A stretch of DNA of 43,939 bases from Bacteroidales bacterium. Its GTDB lineage: Bacteria > Bacteroidota > Bacteroidia > Bacteroidales > UBA1715. The notes beneath the pieces were generated by a model that searched no databases, was not told where the DNA came from, and was given only the letters and a program-made list of their open reading frames with translations. Positions 27,948 through 36,940 of this stretch are shown here, piece by piece. Where the stretch lies: the NCBI GenBank assembly GCA_017552705.1, contig JAFZOY010000136.1, positions 1 through 43,939 of the forward strand, given 5' to 3'. The first letter of the stretch is position 1. The number at the start of each line of letters is the position of its first letter. A program made the position numbers and the translations under genes.

Positions 27948-29231
27948 ATGAAAAAGAATGCTCTAATTGTAATTGCGTTTGTAACCCTTGTGTCATCGGC
28001 ATTCGCGCAGGACAGCGAACTGAGTCTTTCGCTCGACGAGGCGAAACAATATGCCGTGTCGCACAATAGAACGCTCCAAAATGCTTCGCTTGACGTGCGA
28101 ATTGCCGAAGCAAACCGCTGGCAGACAATATCTACAATGCTTCCGCAATTGTCGGCTTCGTACGACTACAACAATATGCTGGGCTACGAAATGGAAATGA
28201 TGGGAATGAAAATCGCCATGCCACCTTACGGGACACTTGGATTGACGGCTTCGGTTGCTCTCACCGGCTCGCAAATCGTAGGTATGCAGATGCAGAAAAT
28301 CGCCATAGAAATGTCGGACATTTCGCTGAAAAAAAGTGAACGCGACATAAATTCAAGCGTGACAACAATTTATATGTCGATTCTTGCAATGGAATCAACG
28401 GTTGATTTGCTTGACCAAAATCTTGAAAACTTGAAGAAACTGCACGAAATGACTGAAAATTCCGTAAAAATAGGTGTTGCGGAACAAACCACAGCCGACC
28501 AACTTCTTGTGCAAGTGGCTACAATGCAAACAAGCATAAATTCAACAAAACGTTCGTTGGAAATGCTTTACAATTCGCTCATTCTTCAATTGGGTTGCGA
28601 TGTTTCCACGAAAATCAATTTGACCGAAAAGATAGAAAACTTGCTTAATGTTGATTCGGCAATGGAATTGCTCAACACGCAATTTGAACTCGACAGCAAC
28701 TACAACTACCAGTTGCTGAACAAAAATCTTGAGCTGTCGAAAAAACAAGTCCTTGCCGAAGAAGTGTCGTTTTTGCCAACGCTGAGTGCATACTATCAAT
28801 ACAGCAACAAGCACTATTTCAGTGACGAAAAAACTATGGATATGACTCCTCCAAACGTTGTTGGCGTTTCGGTGAGCATTCCTATCTGGAAAAGTTGGCA
28901 ACGAATGAGCAACGTGAAAGAGGCGAAGATTTCGTATAACAAAACACAAAATTCGTTTGAGACAACAAAAGACGGTTTGCTCATTCAAGACAAGCAACTT
29001 CGCTACAACTTGACGTCGGCATACGAAACATTTCAAACGCAGCAAAGCAATCTCGACGTGACGAAACGGGTGTTTGAAAATATGGCGATAAAATTTGAGC
29101 ACGGCGCAGCTTCAAGCCTTGAAGTAACCAACGCAAGCACCAATTTGGTGTCGGCCCAAAGCAGTTACATCAACGCTATGTTGCAGTTAATCACCGCAAA
29201 AGTTGAATTGGAAGATTTACTTAATAAATAA
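27948..29231 (+). CDS. TolC-family outer membrane efflux protein
   Basis: Outer-membrane channel of a tripartite efflux pump. I start it at 27948, giving MKKNALIVIAFVTLVSSAFA as signal peptide and 427 residues; the longer frame from 27897 would put 17 unlikely residues before it and overlap the promoter. Two OEP repeats are visible: LSLDEAKQYAVSHNRTLQNASLDVRIAEANRW near the N-terminus and a second half beginning around NYQLLNKNLELSKKQVLAEEVSFLPTLSAYYQY. Long Gln/Ser/Asn-rich helices lie between, and LVSAQSSYINAMLQLITAKVELEDL at the end. It is the first gene of the operon with the adaptor 22 bases downstream. Substrate cannot be inferred. Confidence 0.9.
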   Translation: MKKNALIVIAFVTLVSSAFAQDSELSLSLDEAKQYAVSHNRTLQNASLDVRIAEANRWQTISTMLPQLSASYDYNNMLGYEMEMMGMKIAMPPYGTLGLTASVALTGSQIVGMQMQKIAIEMSDISLKKSERDINSSVTTIYMSILAMESTVDLLDQNLENLKKLHEMTENSVKIGVAEQTTADQLLVQVATMQTSINSTKRSLEMLYNSLILQLGCDVSTKINLTEKIENLLNVDSAMELLNTQFELDSNYNYQLLNKNLELSKKQVLAEEVSFLPTLSAYYQYSNKHYFSDEKTMDMTPPNVVGVSVSIPIWKSWQRMSNVKEAKISYNKTQNSFETTKDGLLIQDKQLRYNLTSAYETFQTQQSNLDVTKRVFENMAIKFEHGAASSLEVTNASTNLVSAQSSYINAMLQLITAKVELEDLLNK

Positions 29232-29253
29232 CGAAATAAAGGGAATTTAGGAT

Positions 29254-30282
29254 ATGAAAAAGATTGTAAGAAACACAGTACTCGCATTCGCAGCATTGGC
29301 AATGGTTAGCTGCGGTCAAAAAGGGGAAACGGCACAAAATGCTGAAAATGATTCTGTTGTACAAAAAGAAGTTGTAAAGGTTTTTACGCTGCAAGAACAA
29401 ACAATTGCAAAAAACCTTGACCTTACCACAACCCTCGAAGGTTACGAAACAATGAATGTGGCACCTTCGGTGACTGGTCATATCGAGAAAATCCACGTGG
29501 AAGTAGGCGACAAAGTTCGTCGTGGTCAGAGTCTTGTCACTATGGACCAACAACAATATATTACTACAAAATTGAATGTAGCGAATTTAGAGACGGAAAT
29601 GAAACGTGTGGAAGCCCTGAAACAAAGCGGCAACGTGAGCCAACAGGTTTACGACCAAACAAAATTGGGCTACGACCAAGCAAAACAAAGTCTTGATTTT
29701 CTTACGAAAAACACATTTGTGAAAGCTGATTTCGACGGTGTGATTTCTGCCCGTAACTTTGAAAACGGCGAACTATATTCGGGAATGCCTATTTTGGTGC
29801 TTACGCAAATCAAAACATTGAAGGCGTTTATCAACGTACCTGAAACGTATTTCCCAATTATAAAAGAGGGAATGAAAGTTGATGTGGTGTGCGACATCTA
29901 CCCTAACAAGAAATTCGAAGGTGTGGTTGAAGTCATCTATCCTACCCTTGACGCAACGACTCACACGTTTAAGTTGAAAATCAAGATTCCTAACGCAAGC
30001 GAAGAACTTCGTCCGGGAATGTACGCCCACACTTCATTGGCACTGGGACAAATCAACGCCATAGTTGTTCCTTACAACGCCGTAATGAAATTACAGGGAT
30101 CGAACGAACGCTACGTGTTTGTGAACGACAACGGCATTGCTAAACGAATTGCCGTAACACTCGGTCAACGTTTTGACGACCAAGTGGAACTTGAATCAAA
30201 CGAACTGAAGAAAGGTATGCAGCTCATCACCACGGGACAAGCCCGCTTGGTTGACGGAACGCCAATTGAAATCACAGAATAG
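29254..30282 (+). CDS. RND efflux periplasmic adaptor lipoprotein (MFP/HlyD family)
   Basis: Periplasmic adaptor linking the inner-membrane pump to the TolC-like channel. The 342 residues begin with a lipoprotein signal (MKKIVRNTVLAFAALAMVSC, lipidated Cys20). A biotinyl-lipoyl-like half-motif (VAPSVTGHIEKIHVEVGDKVRRGQSLVTMD) is followed by a short helical hairpin with ESLKQSGNVS-like sequence (here EALKQSGNVSQQVYDQTKLGYDQAKQ). The second lipoyl half (TFVKADFDGVISARNFENGELYSGMPILVLTQ) and beta-barrel come next. The end (PYNAVMKLQGSNERYVFVNDNGIAKRIAVTLGQ) is typical. The short hairpin is usual for RND adaptors. The pump gene follows after 16 bases with an AAGGA-like ribosome site. Confidence 0.92.
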   Translation: MKKIVRNTVLAFAALAMVSCGQKGETAQNAENDSVVQKEVVKVFTLQEQTIAKNLDLTTTLEGYETMNVAPSVTGHIEKIHVEVGDKVRRGQSLVTMDQQQYITTKLNVANLETEMKRVEALKQSGNVSQQVYDQTKLGYDQAKQSLDFLTKNTFVKADFDGVISARNFENGELYSGMPILVLTQIKTLKAFINVPETYFPIIKEGMKVDVVCDIYPNKKFEGVVEVIYPTLDATTHTFKLKIKIPNASEELRPGMYAHTSLALGQINAIVVPYNAVMKLQGSNERYVFVNDNGIAKRIAVTLGQRFDDQVELESNELKKGMQLITTGQARLVDGTPIEITE

Positions 30283-30298
30283 TTAAAAAGGAAAGACT

Positions 30299-33200
30299 AT
30301 GATTTACAAGACCGCCATAAACAAACCTATCACCACAGCGCTCATCTTCGTGGCAGTGGTGATTTTGGGTATTTTCTCATACAAGAAATTGCCTATCGAC
30401 CAACTTCCTGAAATGGATCCTCCGTATGTTACGGTAATGACTTCATATCCAGGAGCTAACGCCAGCGAAATAGAGACAAACGTTACCAAAATTATAGAAA
30501 ACGCCCTCAACTCGGTTGACGGTTTGAAAGACCTCTATTCAACGTCGAAGGACAACCTTTCGATGGTGACGATGGAGTTTGAGTGGGGTTCCAATATTGA
30601 CGAGGCTTTGAACGACATTCGTTCGTACGTCGATTTGGTATATGACAACCTTCCCGACGGAGTAAGCCGTCCAACCATCCTGAAATTGAATACAAGCGCG
30701 ATGCCGATTCTCATTTATGGTTTCACAGCAAATGAAAGTTATTCAGGACTTGACAAGATTCTGGAAGAAAATGTGACCAACGTGCTGAACCGTATCGACG
30801 GTATCGGTAACTTGAACGTGTCGGGTGCTCCCGAACGCTACATTTACGTTGACCTTGACCCGAAACAACTCGAAGCATACAACTTGAACGTTGAGGCTGT
30901 CGGTAGCGCTATCAGCTCCAACAACTTCAACCTTGCATCGGGTACGGTGAAAATGGGTAAGGAACAGTACCAACTTCGTGTTGAAAGCGAATACAAGGAG
31001 AGTTCCGAAATCAACAACATCGTGGTAATGACCACGCCCGACGGCAAACAGGTGTTTGTCCGCGACCTTGCCACTGTCCGCGATACTATCAAGGACGTGA
31101 CACTTGACGAAAAAATCAACGGTGTTGACGGTGCCCGTCTGACAATTTCAAAGCAAACTGGTGCGAACACAGTGGAAATCTGTCGCCAGGTGCGCAAAGA
31201 AATGGAGAAAATCAAGAAAACTTTACCACCCGACATTCAGGTACACCTTATTCGTGATGGTTCCGAGGAAATTGAAAATGCCATCAACTCATTGGAGGAA
31301 TCGGTTATGTACGCTTTGTTGTTCGTAGTTTTGGTGGTTTGGTTCTTCCTGGGAACGTGGAGAACGACGCTCATCATCGGTATCACCATACCTATCTCAT
31401 TGTTGACGGCGTTCATCTACTTGCTCGGTGCTGATAGTTCATTGAATATCATATCGTTAGCTTCGCTTTCGGTGGCAATCGGTATGGTTGTGGACGACGC
31501 GATTGTGGTGTTGGAAAACATCTCGAAACACATCGACCGAGGCTCAAGTCCGCGTGAGGCATCAATTTATGCAACCAACGAAGTGTGGACTTCGGTTATC
31601 GCGACCACGTTGGTAATCGTGGTGGTATTCGTTCCTCTGACAATGTTGAGCGGTATTGCCGGTATCTTGTTCAAGGAATTGGGTTGGATTGTGACGATTG
31701 TGGTTTGTACCTCAACAACCATCGCCATTTCGTTGACACCAATGATGTCGTCGAAAATTTTGAAAGGCAAGACGGTATATATGACCATCGCCGAAAAAGT
31801 TGCGGCAGAAAAACAAGAACAAGAAAAGAAAAAAAATACGATATGGGGATTCGTGGAACGAATTTTCGAAGCGGTGGAAGCATGGTACGCCCGCGTTTTG
31901 CGTGCTTGCCTGCGTCACAAGAAAACAACGATTTTCGTTGCTGTTGCGTTCTTCGTAATCTCTATGATTCCTTTGTTTATGGGGAAAATCGGTATGGACT
32001 TCATGAAAGACCAGGACGAAGGTCGTTTTGAAGTGACAATAGAACTGCAACGTGGTACACGTCTTGAAGAAACATTGGAAACGGCACGCAAAGCCGAAGA
32101 GACTATTCGTGAAGTGTTGGGCGAAGATTTCGTAATGGTTTCAACCACGGCGGGTTCCAACGACGACGCTGGTATTGCGGCGCTGTTCACCTCAACCGAC
32201 AACATTACCATCAATATGCGTGTGAGAGCCACGAAGAAATACGAAAGAAAAACCGACAGAACTATCTTCGAGATTGAGGAACAAGTTCGTCAGGAATTCA
32301 AGAAATATCCTGAAATCATCAACTGCATTGTGGGCTCCGGCGGCATAAGCATGGGCGGAAACAGCATCAGCGTTGAAATATACGGTTTTGACTTCGATAA
32401 GACAATGAATACGGCGCTCAACTTGAAACGTGCAATGCAGGCCAATGTGGAAGGCGCACGCGACATTAAGATTGACCGTAAAGAAGACCGTGCGGAACTG
32501 CAAATCGTGTTCGACAAGGAAAAACTTGCCCGCCATGGCTTGAATTCCGCTACCGTTGCGGCAAATGTGCGCTACCGCATCTATGGTATGACGGCAGGTT
32601 TCTTCAAAGAAGACGGCGAGGAATACAATATTATTGTCCGCCTGAAAGAAGAATATCGTAGCAGTATTACCGACATTGAAAATCTGACATTTATGACATC
32701 GACAGGGCAACAAATCAAGTTGAACGAACTTGCCGAAATCAAGGAATATTGGTGTCCGCCAGAAATTATGAGAAAGAACCGTCAACGTGTTGTAACTGTG
32801 TCGGTTACGCCATACAACACTCCATTGAGCGTGTTGGCTGAAAACATACAGAAGGAAATCGACAAGATGGACATTCCACAAGGTGTAACCTGCAACGTGG
32901 GTGGTAGTTACGAAGACCAGCAGGAATCGTTTGCCGACATGGGATTATTGGCAATGTTGATTATGTTGTTGGTTTACATTGTGATGGCATCGCAGTTTGA
33001 ATCGTTCAAGCATCCGTTCATCATTATGATGGCGATTCCGTTCGCATTGTCGGGTGTGATTGCCGCATTGCTTGTAACGGGCGAAAACCTCGATATGGTT
33101 GGTATGCTTGGTGTGATTCTGTTGATTGGTATTGTGGTGAAGAACGGTATCGTGCTTGTTGACTACATCAACTTGATGCGTGACCGCGGCTATGAATTGT

Positions 33201-33511
33201 CTGAGGCAATCGCACTTTCAGGTCAGTCACGTCTTCGTCCGGTAATGATGACCGCCTTGACGACTGCTCTTGGTATGTTGCCAATGGCATTGAGCCGAAG
33301 CGAAGGTTCCGAGTTGTGGAACACGATGGGTTACGTGGTTATAGGCGGTTTGCTTGTATCAACGTTTGTAACCCTGATTGTGGTACCTGTACTTTACGGA
33401 ATTATGTCGAAAGGAAGCGAACGCGAAAAAGAGGAAGAAGTTCGTAAATCGTTCGTATTCATGAATATAGAACTGGAAGAAAACGAACAAGACAACAATA
33501 ACCAAAACTAA
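30299..33511 (+). CDS. RND multidrug efflux pump, AcrB/HAE1-like inner-membrane subunit
   Basis: Proton-driven inner-membrane transporter of 1070 residues, within the range of AcrB-type pumps. It has the two-fold arrangement: TM1 (ITTALIFVAVVILGIF), a large periplasmic domain with porter features (PPYVTVMTSYPGANASEIE), then TM2-6, a second periplasmic half and TM7-12. Proton-relay residues are present: Asp399-Asp400 in GMVVDDAIVVLEN, the lysine in IGIVVKNGIVLVDY, and the arginine of SRLRPVMMTALTTALG. A long charged cytoplasmic insertion (AEKVAAEKQEQEKKKN) precedes TM7. It probably expels hydrophobic or amphipathic compounds, but the substrate is unknown. No drug-resistance regulator flanks it. 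The next gene starts 11 bases after it. Confidence 0.95.
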   Translation: MIYKTAINKPITTALIFVAVVILGIFSYKKLPIDQLPEMDPPYVTVMTSYPGANASEIETNVTKIIENALNSVDGLKDLYSTSKDNLSMVTMEFEWGSNIDEALNDIRSYVDLVYDNLPDGVSRPTILKLNTSAMPILIYGFTANESYSGLDKILEENVTNVLNRIDGIGNLNVSGAPERYIYVDLDPKQLEAYNLNVEAVGSAISSNNFNLASGTVKMGKEQYQLRVESEYKESSEINNIVVMTTPDGKQVFVRDLATVRDTIKDVTLDEKINGVDGARLTISKQTGANTVEICRQVRKEMEKIKKTLPPDIQVHLIRDGSEEIENAINSLEESVMYALLFVVLVVWFFLGTWRTTLIIGITIPISLLTAFIYLLGADSSLNIISLASLSVAIGMVVDDAIVVLENISKHIDRGSSPREASIYATNEVWTSVIATTLVIVVVFVPLTMLSGIAGILFKELGWIVTIVVCTSTTIAISLTPMMSSKILKGKTVYMTIAEKVAAEKQEQEKKKNTIWGFVERIFEAVEAWYARVLRACLRHKKTTIFVAVAFFVISMIPLFMGKIGMDFMKDQDEGRFEVTIELQRGTRLEETLETARKAEETIREVLGEDFVMVSTTAGSNDDAGIAALFTSTDNITINMRVRATKKYERKTDRTIFEIEEQVRQEFKKYPEIINCIVGSGGISMGGNSISVEIYGFDFDKTMNTALNLKRAMQANVEGARDIKIDRKEDRAELQIVFDKEKLARHGLNSATVAANVRYRIYGMTAGFFKEDGEEYNIIVRLKEEYRSSITDIENLTFMTSTGQQIKLNELAEIKEYWCPPEIMRKNRQRVVTVSVTPYNTPLSVLAENIQKEIDKMDIPQGVTCNVGGSYEDQQESFADMGLLAMLIMLLVYIVMASQFESFKHPFIIMMAIPFALSGVIAALLVTGENLDMVGMLGVILLIGIVVKNGIVLVDYINLMRDRGYELSEAIALSGQSRLRPVMMTALTTALGMLPMALSRSEGSELWNTMGYVVIGGLLVSTFVTLIVVPVLYGIMSKGSEREKEEEVRKSFVFMNIELEENEQDNNNQN

Positions 33512-33522
33512 AAGATAGAACT

Positions 33523-33816
33523 ATGAAAGCAGTATTCATAACATTCAACCAAGCAAATACGGAACGTGTGGAATATATACTTGACACTTGCGGAGCACGT
33601 GGGTTCACATTTTGGGAAGACGTGCAAGGACGCGGCAGCAAGGACGGCGACCCGCACCGAGGCACCCACACGTGGCCAGAAATGAACTCCGCCGTCATTT
33701 CCATAGTTGAAGACGACAAAGTTGAGCCAATCCTCACCCTGGTGAAAAAACTCGACAAACGAAACACCGAAGTCGGTATCAGGGCGTTCGTGTGGAACGT
33801 GGAACAGACGGTATAA
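33523..33816 (+). CDS. Small PII-like protein (PG0778-type) at the end of the efflux operon
   Basis: A 97-residue soluble protein, MKAVFITFNQANTERVEYIL at the start and RAFVWNVEQTV at the end. It has the ferredoxin-like rhythm of PII and CutA-type proteins, with a GRGSKDGDPHRGTHTWPEMNSAVISIVEDDKVEPIL central segment where PII proteins carry the T-loop. I recall homologues in Bacteroidota, often behind RND pump genes, but the function is not established. It starts 11 bases after the pump gene and ends just before a terminator, so it is the last gene of the operon. It may sense a small ligand and tune the pump; that is inference. No signal peptide or membrane segment is present. Confidence 0.8.
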   Translation: MKAVFITFNQANTERVEYILDTCGARGFTFWEDVQGRGSKDGDPHRGTHTWPEMNSAVISIVEDDKVEPILTLVKKLDKRNTEVGIRAFVWNVEQTV

Positions 33817-33825
33817 TGATTTAAG

Positions 33826-33852
33826 AAAGGGCGAGAAATTTCGCCCTTTTTT
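33826..33852 (+). terminator. Rho-independent terminator of the efflux operon
   Basis: AAAGGGCGA at 33826-33834 pairs perfectly with TCGCCCTTT at 33841-33849 around a 6-base loop and runs into a T tract (33847-33852, then ATTTTT). It lies 10 bases after the stop of the PII-like gene. This is a strong classical terminator. Confidence 0.9.
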
Positions 33853-33914
33853 ATTTTTGTACCTGTTACATCTCTTCGAGCAAAGCAAGAACGCATTAGA
33901 ATTATGCATTGAGG

Positions 33915-33949
33915 ATTGCGTATTTATACAAAAAAAGCTCGTATATTTG
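33915..33949 (+). promoter_or_regulatory. Promoter of the parvulin-like operon
   Basis: TATATTTG at 33942-33949 is an exact -7 match, 38 bases before the ATG at 33988. The nearest -33 candidate is ATTG at 33915-33918 with a wider than usual spacing of 23, so the upstream element is weak. Transcription should start near 33957. Confidence 0.55.
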
Positions 33950-33987
33950 CCACAAACAAAACACACTGATAAGCAAAAAAGATTCAG

Positions 33988-36090
33988 ATGAAAAAATACG
34001 TGGTATTTGTCCTGATTGTTTGTACGTTGCCGTTGGCAATTTTCTCGCAACCAGTGCCCCCGATTCCTGAATCTTTAATGTCCGACACCATTGTGACAAT
34101 CGACACTGTTTCGTACACAACACGGGATTTTGTATGGTTCTACACAAAATATACTTCATACGAAACCGACGATTCAACCGGCGTTGACTCCTATCTCAAC
34201 AAATTCGTGGAATATCGGATGAAAGTCGCCGAGGCGGAACAAATGCAACTTGACACAACCAAGGCTTTTCGCGACGATTTTTTCAAATACCTGAAAATCA
34301 CCGCTCACAATCGTATGTACCAAGGGGCGGAAGAAAAACTCGACAAGATGGTGAAGATGGAATACGACCGTCTGCACTGGGATTACGAGGTATCTCATAT
34401 TTTTGTAAAATCAAACATATACGATTCTCCCTCTGCAAAAAGGGCGGCTGAAGAGAAAATTCATGCAATTCGGAGTGAAATATATGATGCGGCAACTCTA
34501 CCAGATTATACATTTAAAAAATGCGTACAAGAGTATTCCGACGATAATTTGAGTAAGGAATATGATGGAAATGTTGGCTTTATAACGGCTATGGTTTCGC
34601 CGTATGAATACGAAGAAGCAGTGTATAACACCAAGGTTGGAAACATGGTGACGGTCCGTACTGCCGAAGGTTGGTATCTTATTCTTGTTTTGCAAAAACG
34701 ACCGACAAAAGGTGCTGTCGATGCGGCTATTATTATGATTTATCCACAAACCGACGACGAACAAGGGTGGCTTGAGGCAAAATCAACGATAGACACGGTT
34801 TATGCCCAGTTGCAGCAGGGCATGCCGTTCGATACGTTGAGCAATCGCTATAATTTGAATCCACAACTTCGTGAAACAAAAGGTGTGTTGGGTTTGATTG
34901 ACAACGGAATGCCGTATAGTCGCGAATTGAAGGAAACAATGTTTGCCTTGGAAAACGATGGCGATTATTCGGCTCCCATAAAATTACCCTATGGCTATGC
35001 CATAATAAAACGCCGTTGGGCACTTCCGTTGCAAAGTTTTGAGTTCTATAAGGATAATTTCAGAGAACGAATCGAAGCTGACCGAACACGAAATACGGTG
35101 ATTGAAAACGAGTATCTGGAAAACATGAAACGCGACCTGTCGTATAAACCGTACCCGGCAACATTGGAATGGTGCCTGCAATTCGTCGATGCGTCGATTT
35201 TACTTGGAAAATGGACAGCCCCTGTTGTTGAAGACGCACCCTTATTTGAGTTGAACGGCTATAGATATGGAGTACGTGAATTCTTTGAATATCTGCAGGC
35301 AATCCAGAAAAATCGCCTTAACGACGTGTACGACAAGGATATGCTTGTGCGCATTCGCTTTGATAACTATGTAAAACGTCGGGTGGAATTGGCAACAATG
35401 AAAAATATGGAGGAAAACGACAAGGAATTCCAATACACCATGCAGGAATATCACGACGGTATGATTGTGTATGAATTGATGAATCGTGAAGTGTTCCGTT
35501 ATGCAGAGGAAGACACGGTTGGCATGAAGTTTTATTATAATCAGCATAAGGAACAATATATGACGGAACCACGTCGCGAGAGTGTTACGTTTACTTGTGA
35601 CAATGAGAAAACGGTTGCTAAGGTTATGAAATTGTTGAACCAACAAGATTTGTGGTATAATGGCGCTAAAGTGAAAGATGCCGACAAGATTGCCTACTAT
35701 GAACAAAAAGGAACGCCTCAGATGTATATAATCAATACAATTGCGTCGAAAAATCCCAATGCCGTTTCTGTTGACGTACAAGATAAAATATTACGACATC
35801 CCGAGGATGTTCTTATGACCATCACTCTTCTTGAAGAAGACGACGAAGGGAAAATGGCATTTGCAAAAGAACTAAAAGGTATCAGTGATAAGATTTTGGT
35901 CGAAAACAATACAATTACGGTGACTTATTATTACTTTGGCAGCCGCCAACTTACAATGAAGGAAGCCAAAGAACAGTTGCTGATTGATTATCAGCGACAG
36001 GTTGAGGAACAATGGGTGAAAGCACTGAAGAAACGCCATACAGTCACAATCAACCGTACAGTAGCCAACGAATTAAAAAAACATTTATAA
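33988..36090 (+). CDS. Periplasmic peptidyl-prolyl isomerase with two parvulin-type domains
   Basis: An exported folding factor of 700 residues. Residues 1-21 are a signal peptide (MKKYVVFVLIVCTLPLAIFSQ). A SurA-like N-terminal helical region (about 40-125: DTIVTIDTVSYTTRDFVWFY, KFVEYRMKVAEAEQMQLD) precedes the first rotamase domain (about 133-240, starting WDYEVSHIFVKSN and containing YDGNVGFITAMVSPYEYEEAVY). A second, more degenerate rotamase-like domain (about 245-350) has GVLGLIDNGMPYSRELKETMFAL. The rest is helical and lacks recognisable motifs. It probably chaperones outer-membrane or secreted proteins in the periplasm. Its TAA stop overlaps the next gene's ATG by one base. Two further SurA-type genes follow in the same operon. 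Confidence 0.85.
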   Translation: MKKYVVFVLIVCTLPLAIFSQPVPPIPESLMSDTIVTIDTVSYTTRDFVWFYTKYTSYETDDSTGVDSYLNKFVEYRMKVAEAEQMQLDTTKAFRDDFFKYLKITAHNRMYQGAEEKLDKMVKMEYDRLHWDYEVSHIFVKSNIYDSPSAKRAAEEKIHAIRSEIYDAATLPDYTFKKCVQEYSDDNLSKEYDGNVGFITAMVSPYEYEEAVYNTKVGNMVTVRTAEGWYLILVLQKRPTKGAVDAAIIMIYPQTDDEQGWLEAKSTIDTVYAQLQQGMPFDTLSNRYNLNPQLRETKGVLGLIDNGMPYSRELKETMFALENDGDYSAPIKLPYGYAIIKRRWALPLQSFEFYKDNFRERIEADRTRNTVIENEYLENMKRDLSYKPYPATLEWCLQFVDASILLGKWTAPVVEDAPLFELNGYRYGVREFFEYLQAIQKNRLNDVYDKDMLVRIRFDNYVKRRVELATMKNMEENDKEFQYTMQEYHDGMIVYELMNREVFRYAEEDTVGMKFYYNQHKEQYMTEPRRESVTFTCDNEKTVAKVMKLLNQQDLWYNGAKVKDADKIAYYEQKGTPQMYIINTIASKNPNAVSVDVQDKILRHPEDVLMTITLLEEDDEGKMAFAKELKGISDKILVENNTITVTYYYFGSRQLTMKEAKEQLLIDYQRQVEEQWVKALKKRHTVTINRTVANELKKHL

Positions 36091-36929
36091 TGAGAAATAT
36101 TGGATTAGCATTGGTTTTCATATTGGCACTGACAGCGTGCAAACAGCAAGAGGAAAACAACGATGAAATAATTGCACGCACCAGCACGCAAGTGCTCATG
36201 AAAAGTGAAGTTCTCGACGGTATGCCAATTTCGCTTTCGCAAGAGGACAGCATCACGTTTGTGAAAAGTTACGTGGAAAACTGGCTACGCACAACCGTGC
36301 TCTACGAGAAAGCGATTGACAATGTGCGCGATAGGGACAGCGTATTGGCAAAGCAAGTTGATTTATTCCGTAAAGAGTTGTTTATCAACACATACGAGCA
36401 ATTGTTCCTACAACAAAAACTCGACACTTTAATTCCTCAAAAGGAAATAGATGCTTACTACGCGGAACACAAAAACGAGTATTTGCTCGAACGACCTGTT
36501 GTGAAAGCAATATTGATTGTATTCCCTTTGCAGAAAAAAACAGAGATTGCTAACGTGGAAAAGATTATTTTTGCAAGAAAAGGATACGACATCGACGATT
36601 TGAAAGATTATTGTTTCAGATATTGCCAAAAATTTTCGTTCTCCGACCAATGGGTTGACATTGCCGCTGTGCGCCAAGAACTTCCATTCGATGTGCGGAG
36701 CGAGAAACTGAACGTTGGTAAATACGAGAAATTTGTTGACACGGCGAATGTGTATTACCTGAAAATCACAGAGCAAATTTCTGCCGGGAATCCAATGCCG
36801 GTGCAGTTTGCCCACGATAAAATCGCAAAAATCCTGTTGCAGTCACGTAAAGTGGAATTGCTCAAGAATATGCGCAATAAAGTCTATCAGGATGCGTTGC
36901 ACAAAAATCAATTTGAAGTATTTTATTAA
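36090..36929 (+). CDS. Lipoprotein of SurA-like helical type, no clear isomerase domain
   Basis: A 279-residue lipoprotein. The start at 36090 shares an A with the previous TAA stop and gives MRNIGLALVFILALTACKQQ, a lipobox with Cys17; the longer frame from 36012 would run through the previous gene and lose the signal. The body is helical, with charged repeats such as LFRKELFINTYEQLFLQQKLDTLIPQKEIDAYYAEHKNEYLLERP, resembling the N- and C-terminal chaperone parts of SurA. I see no intact rotamase motif. It probably works with its two neighbours as a membrane-anchored holdase. Homology is inferred from length, context and pattern only. surA follows after 11 bases. Confidence 0.65.
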   Translation: MRNIGLALVFILALTACKQQEENNDEIIARTSTQVLMKSEVLDGMPISLSQEDSITFVKSYVENWLRTTVLYEKAIDNVRDRDSVLAKQVDLFRKELFINTYEQLFLQQKLDTLIPQKEIDAYYAEHKNEYLLERPVVKAILIVFPLQKKTEIANVEKIIFARKGYDIDDLKDYCFRYCQKFSFSDQWVDIAAVRQELPFDVRSEKLNVGKYEKFVDTANVYYLKITEQISAGNPMPVQFAHDKIAKILLQSRKVELLKNMRNKVYQDALHKNQFEVFY

Positions 36930-36940
36930 AAAAGGAACAA

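Noticed and set aside
31712..32050. Other long antisense frames in the RND pump gene
   Set aside because: Common shadow frames in genes with this codon usage; no start context and no motifs.
32192..32881. A 229-codon open frame antisense to the RND pump gene
   Set aside because: The pump reading frame is unambiguous (proton-relay residues and full length). The antisense frame has no recognisable features.
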